This document shows, piece after piece, positions 19,540 to 26,269 of a DNA stretch of 26,269 nt. Both the position numbers and the translations under genes were made by a program. The notes beneath the pieces are model-generated. The model made no database searches. It had not been told where the DNA came from and saw only the letters and a program-made list of their open reading frames with translations. The stretch is from assembly GCA_001579985.1 (NCBI GenBank), contig LRSR01011307.1, positions 1-26,269 on the forward strand, in the 5' to 3' direction. Origin of the DNA: Hypsibius dujardini. Its lineage: Eukaryota > Tardigrada > Eutardigrada > Parachela > Hypsibiidae. How positions within the stretch are numbered: position 1 is the first letter of the stretch; every line of letters begins with the position of its first letter.

Positions 19540-20877
19540 TGCCCTTTTTGGGGTAATGATTCGGCTGATCTCCCTGGCAGGGTGACTGGAGGCTCTGATC
19601 TATGTTTTAACACACAACATGGCTTTGTGGCACAGTTTTTTGAACACTCGTAACACTTGTTGGTGCTCGAAGGAACGACGGAGATTGCGAGTATTTGTAT
19701 TTACCAAATCCCACAAAGAATATGAGACTGTAACCGTATGGGCACGGCTATTATACAGGCACATACACGAGGTAAGAAGATCTAAATGTCCTAAGGGTAA
19801 TGTTGCCTGGCATTCGTTTAGGCGCCGACAAAGCCAAGTACTTTCTGCCGGGAATCTCATTCGTCTGACTAGGGGCGCCGTTAGCCTGGCAGTGGATCAA
19901 CCGTATCCCCACCCCTGACGGGGCAATTAGGCTACAAGTCCCCCTCCTCTTTCCCCTTTTTATAACCTTTCACTTTCGTTTTTTTTTCTATTAACGGTTG
20001 TTTCCTAACTTGATGAATTGAAGATTGGTTTTTAGAAACATGTAAGTATCCTTCTCACAAAACAATATGATGCGGTAGCTAACCAGACTTATCAAGTCGA
20101 CCCTATCATAATAGTGGAATAACGGACGGAGACCGCTTGTCGTATTACTAGGACATAAGAAGAGAAAACTAAAGTGTTGCGAACTGATCTCTCCACAACA
20201 GCAACTCGCGAGCTTACATAAGCGCTACGGGAGTGTACATGCATGTTTGTGTACAATGTATAAAATGACTAATGACCACATCTGCGTAAACACCCACCAA
20301 GACAGAGTACAGAAGCGCTCAAAAATATGTCAGAGCTGTCTGCACAAGACAGAGTAGAGTAATGCTCACAAATAGACTAGAGCTCACTCCAGTACAGAAC
20401 AGTACGAAATTACGTGTATAATAATAACAGTAGAAAATGACCAGACGCGGAGTGGTGATAACAGATGAGAAGGCCTTGTTTTGCGGTCCGGACGTTGACG
20501 GATCAGCATACGCGACAAATTGAAATCCAAAACAGTGAACCCTGTTCACACAAATCTTGAAAGAAAAAACGAAGTACTCCCTTTTTTTCACCCCTTGAGT
20601 TTTGGTCTCAGTATATACTTGAACGATATTCAAACATCGGGGTTTTACACCTGGAGATTGAAGAACAGATGGGCTTCCTATAATTATCAAGTTTGTTATA
20701 ATCACTCAAAGGTACATTGGTTAACACTTATAGCTAAAAAGGGGGAAGGGGAGGAGGGCTTGTAGCCTAAACCCTTTGACGTTTCCTTAGGACACGCCCC
20801 CAAAACTTTGCTTTTGGTAATTGTATGTTGAACATGTCTAGTCTTATTTCTCCCGGAAGGGAAATCCATAGCATAGT
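19540..20877. other. Stretch without recognisable genes
   Basis: Several open frames of 80 to 130 codons occur on both strands, but none resembles a known family or has convincing splice sites. No RNA gene, inverted ends or array was recognised. Confidence 0.5.
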
Positions 20878-20879
20878 TC

Positions 20880-21260
20880 AACCTGCCTTTCGTTCAAATG
20901 CCACCCAGTGTTTAGCATCCCGGTTCTCATGGATCAGCTGAATTGCATGCGAATTGTCTGCGGGAAATGATACCGTATTCTCCTTTACCTGTTCCTGGTA
21001 CATAAGCCCAGTGATAGGTGCACGGGTATCTTTGGCCAGTTTTTGAAGGAGATACGTGGCCGCGTTCGCAATTTTGTTTGTCATGCGAAGATCAGTCGCA
21101 GTGCCCCTCAATACTTCCAAATTAACCAGAGATAGCGGAAGGTAGGGAACTCCTGCCGGCTGTGTTGGACGGCGAACGTTGGTGTCAAGACTGTCCCTCG
21201 GCAGACCATCCGTGACCTGGTTCAAAGAAGGAGACAACGAGATATTTGGATCAGCAGCCT
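20880..21260 (-). pseudogene. Possible C48/Ulp1-like protease exon from a mobile element
   Basis: After a possible acceptor CTGATAG near 21261, the frame stays open to a stop at 20878. Its second half reads TNKIANAATYLLQKL, then ITGLMY, then HAIQLIHENRDAKHWVAF. This order (N-A-A-x-x-L-L, G-L, then Q-x-x-H and H-W) matches the first half of a C48-like cysteine protease family often found in element-derived proteins of invertebrates, with the His of HW as catalytic candidate. The Asp and Cys half is not seen. Possible related frames lie upstream up to the hAT insertion. Identification is from motif memory only and is tentative. Confidence 0.35.
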
Positions 21261-21758
21261 ATCAGGATTCTGTGAGCGTTGCAGAAACCGATTAATGGTA
21301 TCTCTGTAGAGGTCCAAAGCCGGTAGGAAGAGCATAATTCCAGTTCTGACAAAAACGTTTTCGGCGATTTCGGACAACTTATGCACCGCATGGAGTCGCT
21401 GGACCCGCTGGAGTCGAGTCAGGCTCCTCTCTTTCCTCAAGCTCGTCATCATAGTTCAGCAGTTCATCGAGGTCGCGCAGTGCAACTGCATAGACCAACT
21501 GAATGTGGCTTGATTGTCTGCTTCAACGGTCATTGCATTCCACCTGGCGAACCAGCTACTGCTTCAGGTGTAGTTGAACGATCATAAAATGACGACATGC
21601 AAGTATAAAGGTTGGCGAACGAAGACTGCTTGGTACTGCTCGATGATGCCACATCCATCAGGCTCGCGGATGAGCCGGATTCCAACGCAGAGCCGTTGTT
21701 CGACGCGACCTCCATGGCTGCGTTCTCAACCATGCCTTCGTTTTCATCTCATCGTCTC

Positions 21759-21766
21759 GTTCTCAT
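21759..21766 (+). repeat. hAT target-site duplication, left
   Basis: GTTCTCAT occurs directly outside the left end of the transposon and exactly again at 25455-25462. Eight bases is the length typical of the hAT superfamily. Confidence 0.92.
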
Positions 21767-21777
21767 TAGAGGTGTGC

Positions 21778-21925
21778 AAACCGCACCGCAGACCGCACCG
21801 CACCGCAGACCGCACCCCACCGCCGCAAACCGCGCGGCGGTCCGCGGCGGTGCGGTTTTGGACTGCTCGCGGTTTGCGGTGCGGTTGCGGTTAAGATGTC
21901 TGCGGTTGCGGTTTTGCATTTTTTA
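21778..21925. repeat. hAT subterminal GC-rich repeat cluster, left
   Basis: Many copies of ACCGCACCGC / GCGGTGCGGTT in both orientations, with GCGGTTTGCGG variants, form a region rich in small palindromes. A matching cluster lies at the right end. In hAT elements such subterminal motifs are the usual transposase binding sites; that role here is inferred. Confidence 0.75.
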
Positions 21926-22267
21926 ATCGCCGCAAACCGCGAAATATCTAAAAAACCAATTTAATTGTGCACGATAACTCTTTCCGTAGTTTGCACCGCA
22001 TGGCGCGTCATTTGTTTACTGTAGTAAGTTAGGGTTCGTGCTTTTAATCGGTTCGCAAGTCACTGCAGTCCTTAAATGGAACAGAACCGTGCATTAAACC
22101 AGGTGTTCCGATTAAAAGACAACTTTGCGCCATGTTCGGGGCTTCGGGTACTTTTTCACGATGACATTGGTGCTGCCATTAGCTTCTCGAAATTTCTCCC
22201 GTTTCGTTTTTTAACTTACTCTCCCGTTTCATCTCATCATCTCTGCATTTTCATTTTTATAATCAGA

Positions 22268-22928
22268 ATGTCGTCCAGCGACAACGATGACATTGTTTCT
22301 GTGTCCGAACCCAAATCACAACAAAAGAAGAGCCAGCAGCCTAAGGGACCCAAGGCCGCTGTCTTCTCTCCCGAAGAGGCAAAGAAGCTTTTGCTGGACG
22401 GTACACTTCAAATCGTCAACAATCCCGCAGCGAAAACCGACACCGCAGTCTGGAAAAAGTTCGGTCTTCTGAAGGCGGACGACTGCGACAAGTGCCTGCC
22501 TTACGCTGTCTGCAGGAACTGCAAAAAAATCTACACCTACAAATCCTCCCATGGATCTGGCACGTCCACTCTCAAGTACCATCTGCAAGAAAATTGCACC
22601 GGCGAAGCGTCCAAAGAGGGCCAAAAACGGGTCACCCAGTTCTTCCAGCCAGCCGCGTTCAAGGAAAAGAAACCCGTCCCAACTTCGGCCAAAATGGAAC
22701 TCTCGAAAGCCTGCGTCGCGTTCACTGCCAAGGATCTCCGTGCATTTAACACGGTCGCCGGCGACGGTTTTATTGAAATTATTTGTGCTGCTGTTTCCAT
22801 CGGTCGCCGGTTCGATTTCTCGTTGGAACTCTCGTCGGAATTAATTCCTCACCGTACAACTGTAAGTCAGCGGCTGGGCGAGACAGCGAAGGATGTGCGA
22901 TCTCTTCTGGGGCCAGAACTTGTATCAG
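22268..22928 (+). CDS. hAT transposase exon 1 (BED finger)
   Basis: Starting at the ATG at 22268 (A at -3), the exon encodes an acidic Ser-rich start, then a BED-type zinc finger: a VWKKFGLLK entry, a C-x2-C pair (VCRNC) and the TSTLKYHLQENC end, about residues 60 to 110. A linker and the start of the core follow. The donor GTACGT begins at 22929 in phase 1. An earlier in-frame ATG at 22076 exists, but the intervening residues are hydrophobic and unlike transposase, so I treat them as leader or untranslated sequence. Confidence 0.8.
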
Positions 22929-23198
22929 GTACGTAGCTTTCGATCGATCGATCGATCAATTGGCTTTGTGTTATTTCTTGCTTAACGTGACTTCGCCGAT
23001 TAACTGATTGATTGATTGATCGGTCGATTCCTTTGTGACGTAATACTTCCGTTGATTTGCTGATCGGTTCAATTGCAAATTTTTATTATTATTTATTTAA
23101 GCTGATAATATGCCTGCGTTTTGCACGAATATTCACGTGTAGTTTCGTACTAGTAGTTGAAGCTTTCACATTAAATCTAATTTTGTTTTCCTCCATAG

Positions 23199-23493
23199 TT
23201 TTCAGCGAGTACGGTGGCGGTATTACGCTGGACGGGTGGAAGGAAGTTCGCTCGCAGACAGACTACATCGGTCTGACCGTCCATTACTACCTTGACTGGA
23301 AACTTCAGGAGCGCTGCTTGCTGATGACAGAATACGACCGCGAAATCAAAACCGGAGAGAACATCCGCGAATTTGTCGAGGCTAACCTGAAAAACCCCTA
23401 CGGCGTCACCGAAACCCTTTGCCATAATGCTCTCTTCGTTACTGATGGTGCCTCCAACATGGTGAAAGCTTTCGGCAGCTTTCCAAGGCTTCA
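23199..23493 (+). CDS. hAT transposase exon 2 (catalytic core, first part)
   Basis: Acceptor CTCCATAG (phase 1) and donor GTAAGT (phase 2, starting 23494) frame 295 bases. The segment ITLDGW carries the first catalytic Asp, followed by YIGLTVHYYLDW typical of hAT cores. LFVTDGASNMVKAF carries the second Asp and the conserved N-M-V-K-A-F region. No stop codon lies inside. The open frame upstream of 23199 is intron, AT-rich and hydrophobic. Confidence 0.85.
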
Positions 23494-23847
23494 GTAAGTG
23501 ACTAGAAAAATGGGCGTGGCAGTGGACTAACATTTGGTAACTAATGGAATTTGACGTGTGTTAGTTTTAACGTAACTGAAAAGCGATTTTTAATTTTTAA
23601 AATAATTCTCAATTTTTAATTATATTATTATATTTAAAAATTGATTAACGTTTTTAATTAATACGGTATAGTATCACTGAATTTACTAAAAATTTTGATT
23701 TGTTTCGTTTTTAAATGTATTTCCTAAATAGATGTAATTAATAAGACCTTATATAATAAATGCATGAACATTTCATTTTATTTTAAAAGCAAACCCTGAA
23801 ATTCATAAAAATGGGCCTTTGTTTTAATCCTGATGTTTTTTTTTCAG

Positions 23848-24062
23848 GAAGCCCGCTCTAAACCGCTTCACATGTGCCTGCCATAGAATCAATACAAGTC
23901 TGGGTGATATTTTTTGGAAAAGTTCGTTCGATTACATCATGGAGAGGATGCCGTTACTCGTCTGAAACCAGCTTATCAACTTGTGAAGGACTGCAAGGAG
24001 TTGGTAGAGCACTTCAAACGCACCGGTCTCGTGAAACAACTCACCCGAACATTGAAACAGCA
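23848..24062 (+). pseudogene. hAT transposase exon 3 (frameshifted)
   Basis: Acceptor TTTTTTTTTCAG (phase 2) opens KPALNRFTCACHRINTSLGD, the C-x2-H insertion-region motif of hAT transposases. The frame then runs into TGA at 23963-23965. The expected continuation, beginning EDAVTRLKPAYQLVKDC, lies in another frame, so a one- or two-base indel lies between about 23915 and 23950. At the 3' end, after KQQ, the only GT (24063-24064) gives phase 2, while exon 4 needs phase 0, so the donor also seems damaged. This copy therefore probably makes no full-length enzyme. Confidence 0.72.
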
Positions 24063-24155
24063 GTAACCTTTACTTGAGTACTTAGATATACGTTGTTGAT
24101 TGTCGATTGTCTATAGACACACTTCTCACACTAAGTTTTTTGTTATTAAATGCAG

Positions 24156-24401
24156 GTTGTGACACGCTGGGGTTCCCATGTTGCAATGCTTGAGTCAGTG
24201 CAGGACCAGTTTACGGCGGTAGAGGCTATCTTGAAGAGGCGAAACGAAGAAGATAAACTGCCGGGACCAGATGGAATGCTGAACGATCTTATTGTTCTGC
24301 TGAAACCCTTCGAAACAGCCACAGAGGAACTGAGTGCTTCTCGAACTCCAACTCTGCACCTGGTTGTGAATGTCTTCAAAGCTGTCCGTGAGCATTTGGA
24401 G
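24156..24401 (+). CDS. hAT transposase exon 4
   Basis: Acceptor TTAAATGCAG and donor GTATAG enclose 246 bases in phase 0. The exon encodes VVTRWGSHVAMLES, the T-R-W-x-S motif region of hAT cores, and the following helical segment ending FKAVREHLE. No stop is inside. The intron after it contains a long CTGT microsatellite. Confidence 0.82.
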
Positions 24402-24419
24402 GTATAGAATTGAGATTAT

Positions 24420-24645
24420 GTTTGTATCTGTGGTTGTCTGTTTGTCTGTAGATATGTCTGTCTGTCTGTCTGACTGTATGTTTGTCTGTCTGTCGGTATG
24501 TGTCTGTGTGTCTGTTTGTTTGCCAGTCTGTCTATCTCTCTGTATGTTTGTTTGTCTGTTTGTCTGTCTGCCTGTCTGCCTGTCTGCCTGTCTATTTGTC
24601 TTATCTGTTTGTCTGTCTGTCTGCCTGTAAGTGTGCCTACCTGTG
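24420..24645. repeat. CTGT/TGTC microsatellite in hAT intron 4
   Basis: The stretch is mostly GTCT/CTGT tetranucleotides with CCTGTCTG and TTTGTCTG variants. It stays open in several frames on both strands (Cys-Leu-Ser-Val and Thr-Asp-Arg-Gln runs), which creates long false open frames. Confidence 0.9.
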
Positions 24646-24725
24646 TGCCTATCTGCTTTTTTTATTGCTGAAAGCAGACTACCGGGTGACTTGCAAGACC
24701 GAATTCCACATGTTTCTGCTTTTAG

Positions 24726-25289
24726 GAATACCAGTCGGAATATCCGTCGTTGATTAAGCTGGGGGAGCTGTTGCTGGTTAACTTTAAGCAGAAGTGCATT
24801 GTTCAACCGGAGCATAAAATTGCCTGCTTCCTTCATCCTCCCTTTCGCAAACTTCGAATGTTTTCTACGGACGCTGAGCGAACCGGAATCCTCAATCTCA
24901 CCCGCAGCTTGCTTCCTTCGCGAGCAAAACCAGCGGCAGGAACGACGACCGCCCCCGTAACAGTTCCGGCCAAGCGGAAGAAGTTCGACTATTCCCAGTA
25001 CGAAGATGTCGTAGACACCGGATCAGTGGCCGATGAGGTGACTCAGTACCACGAGTTGGTGTGTCGGATCCCTGTGGGAGATGCTGCTGAATTTTGGAAA
25101 GAAAACGAGAAGCAGTTTCCTGGACTAGCGAAATTGGCTAAGAAATACTTGGCGACTCCTGCTGGAAGTGTTGCAAGTGAACGTTTGTTTAGCAAGGCGG
25201 GTTTTGTTCTTGACGAAGATCGCTCTAGTCTACATTCGGATAAGGCAGACGACATTCTGTTTTTGTACAGTAATAGAGACAAATTTTGA
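24726..25289 (+). CDS. hAT transposase exon 5 (hATC dimerisation domain)
   Basis: Acceptor TGCTTTTAG (phase 0) opens EYQSEYPSLIKLGEL; the exon ends at TGA 25287-25289. The last 50 residues read LAKKYLATPAGSVASERLFS, then KAGFVLDEDRSSLHSDKADD, the classic hATC region; the Glu in ASERLFS is at the conserved catalytic or structural position. A variable linker rich in Ala, Pro and Thr precedes it. This exon is intact. Confidence 0.9.
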   Translation, partial: EYQSEYPSLIKLGELLLVNFKQKCIVQPEHKIACFLHPPFRKLRMFSTDAERTGILNLTRSLLPSRAKPAAGTTTAPVTVPAKRKKFDYSQYEDVVDTGSVADEVTQYHELVCRIPVGDAAEFWKENEKQFPGLAKLAKKYLATPAGSVASERLFSKAGFVLDEDRSSLHSDKADDILFLYSNRDKF

Positions 25290-25299
25290 CCGACTGGAG

Positions 25300-25436
25300 C
25301 GGTTTCTGCGGTGCGGTTGCGGTTAAGAAAAATTTATCTGCGGTCCGCGGCGGTGCGGTTTTGTCGATTTCTCGCGGTGCGGTGCGGTCGCGGTTAAAAA
25401 ATTGGGCTGCGGTGCGGTTTGCGGACTGATTTTTTT
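25300..25436. repeat. hAT subterminal GC-rich repeat cluster, right
   Basis: GCGGTGCGGTTGCGGTTAA and related motifs repeat here as at the left end, starting about ten bases after the transposase stop codon. This is consistent with a paired set of subterminal binding sites. Confidence 0.75.
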
Positions 25437-25454
25437 TAACCGTGCACAGCTCTA

Positions 25455-25462
25455 GTTCTCAT
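25455..25462 (+). repeat. hAT target-site duplication, right
   Basis: GTTCTCAT matches 21759-21766 exactly. Removing the element and one copy restores a continuous host sequence. Confidence 0.92.
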
Positions 25463-25725
25463 ACTCGGCGTGGAGCATGGCATTAATGTCATTGTTATTC
25501 TCTAGTTCTTCGTCATTTCTGATATAGAATTCAGTTGCATTGGAAGTAATGTTTAAAGAAGCACGTGACATATAACAAATTGTAAACGCTATTAATAAGA
25601 CGACACACAAACAGATATTCTAAATTGGGACGGATTTGCAATATGCAGGAAGGCATTGCCTGTATGAACGAAGATTTTGCATGGCAACGGCCTTAATTAT
25701 ATCCTTTAATGGGTTTTTGGGAAAA

Positions 25726-25846
25726 GGTTGTGTACATAGCTAAAGGTTGTGTCCAACAATTGGCGAAAAGGGTTGTGTACAGAGCAATTGATGGTTAAAA
25801 GGGTTGTGTGGATTGTTAGCATAGCCAAAGATTGTGTAGGGTTGTG
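25726..25846. repeat. Spaced GGTTGTGT motif cluster
   Basis: GGTTGTGT occurs at 25726-25733, 25745-25752, 25771-25778 and 25802-25809, with variants GATTGTGT (25830-25837) and GGTTGTGA (about 25840-25847), mostly preceded by A or G runs. The cluster ends about 40 bases from the kinase stop codon, so on the kinase strand it would lie in the 3' untranslated region as ACACAACC motifs. Function is unknown. The rest of 25463-25886 shows nothing else. Confidence 0.6.
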
Positions 25847-25886
25847 AGCATAGCTCTCACCAAATGAGTTTTCTCATTGGAGGGTG

Positions 25887-26139
25887 TTACAACTGTGCTT
25901 CCGCTTCAGTTTCTCCATCCGCATCGTCGGTGGTGGTCCAATCCTGCTGCTGCAAACAGTCAAAAATCTGTCGGTCTAACTCCTCCAGGCGACTGTCCAC
26001 TTCGTCGGTCTCCTCCAGGAGCAGGTACGACGTGCCGGTGTCCGTGGTAGACAGAATTGCATCTAGGCGTGCATAAAGCCCCGAGAAGGTCGGTCGACAC
26101 TCCGGCTTCAGGCACCAGCAGGACTGCATCAAACTAACA
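25887..26139 (-). CDS. Tyrosine kinase, last exon (end of kinase domain plus tail)
   Basis: Acceptor TTTGTCGCAG above 26139 leads into VSLMQSCWCLKPECRPTFSG and LYARLDAIL, which is subdomain XI of a protein tyrosine kinase (C-W followed by R-P-T-F), with the invariant Arg. A C-terminal tail of about 53 residues follows, acidic and Gln-rich, with one tyrosine in GTSYLLLEE that could be a phosphorylation site. The stop is at 25887-25889. The motif set fits receptor tyrosine kinases best, but receptor or cytoplasmic type cannot be decided because only the end is in the window. Confidence 0.85.
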
Positions 26140-26209
26140 CTGCGACAAAATGCAACGCAATTCAGCACTCGCGAACTACAATTCCAGCGTCAAAATTATT
26201 GACACCTAC

Positions 26210-26269
26210 ATTGCGTTTGGCGCATGGGCGGGCTGGGCAAGCTGATGACCCTCCAAGAGCCATTCAGCA
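26210..26269 (-). CDS. Tyrosine kinase, penultimate exon (partial)
   Basis: The visible 60 bases encode AEWLLEGHQLAQPAHAPNA and the first two bases of the next codon. The pattern (L-x-x-G-x-x-L-x-x-P, then P-N) is the segment before subdomain XI in tyrosine kinases. The donor GTAGGT starts at 26209, and joining to the next exon keeps the frame across a 70-base intron (26140-26209). The exon continues past the right edge. Confidence 0.8.

Larger units (their letters stand above)
21767..25454 (+). mobile_element. Complete hAT-superfamily DNA transposon
   Basis: The 3688-base element is delimited by an 8-base duplication and by terminal inverted repeats: left TAGAGGTGTGCA, right the reverse complement of TAGAGCTGTGCA, so 11 of 12 match. 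Inside are GC-rich subterminal repeats at both ends and a five-exon transposase on the plus strand with BED finger, catalytic core and hATC dimerisation region. The exact duplication indicates a fairly recent insertion. It sits in the decayed protease-like region and 3' of the kinase gene, in the orientation opposite to both. A frameshift in exon 3 suggests this copy is no longer autonomous. Confidence 0.93.

Noticed and set aside
22076-22267. Upstream start for the hAT transposase
   Set aside because: The added 64 residues are hydrophobic and unlike any hAT N-terminus; the ATG at 22268 has the better context.
24195-24836. 213-codon minus-strand open frame rich in Thr-Asp-Arg-Gln
   Set aside because: It is created by the CTGT microsatellite and the antisense of transposase exons 4 and 5.
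1-26269. CRISPR arrays, tRNA or rRNA genes, bacterial operons
   Set aside because: No regularly spaced repeats with unique spacers and no recognisable tRNA or rRNA segments were seen; the window is eukaryotic in structure.

Overview
The window looks like animal nuclear DNA. It has intron-containing genes with GT-AG splice sites, mobile elements of several eukaryotic classes, and the 3' end of a tyrosine kinase gene with a compact 70-base intron. Secreted bulb-type (GNA-like) lectin domains together with a tyrosine kinase and short introns suggest a sponge or another early-branching metazoan. That placement is inference; nothing here fixes the species.

The main occupant is one minus-strand gene running from about 17825 to beyond the left edge. 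Exon 1 (17679-17825) encodes a signal peptide. Twelve further exons follow, each encoding one lectin-like domain (D1 to D12 here). All junctions fit one frame: exon 1 to D1 is phase 0, odd to even domains are phase 1, and even to odd domains are phase 0. Domains alternate between a B type (four or five cysteines, partly intact QxDxNxVxY sugar sites) and an A type (usually six cysteines, degenerate sites). The gene is a tandem duplication of a six-exon unit: unit 1 at 10140-16996 and unit 2 at 1392-8903. Corresponding exons have exactly equal lengths (388, 404, 391, 494, 385, 443), giving 835 codons per unit. The product visible here would be 1719 residues and has no stop codon at its left-hand end. 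The last exon ends in an intact donor site, so the array continues off the window.

The introns of the two units differ by several insertions, and the other unit often shows the uninserted site: a MITE (235-1002), a solo LTR (6710-7047), a roughly 2-kb insert with a Helitron-like 3' end (about 2349-4337), and two unclassified inserts in unit 1. A foldback repeat lies left of both units. Sequence identity between units is a mosaic, from identical (D6/D12, D5/D11) to clearly diverged (D1/D7), with a sharp step inside the D4/D10 exon. This suggests gene conversion.

The region 17826-21766 is mostly non-genic. It holds about 90-100-base direct repeats around the signal-peptide exon, a Tc1/mariner-type transposase relic (about 19073-19496, minus) and a possible C48/Ulp1-like protease exon (about 20880-21260, minus). 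From 21767 to 25454 lies a complete hAT transposon with an 8-base target duplication, terminal inverted repeats, GC-rich subterminal repeats and a five-exon transposase carrying a frameshift. The right end holds the last two exons of a minus-strand tyrosine kinase.
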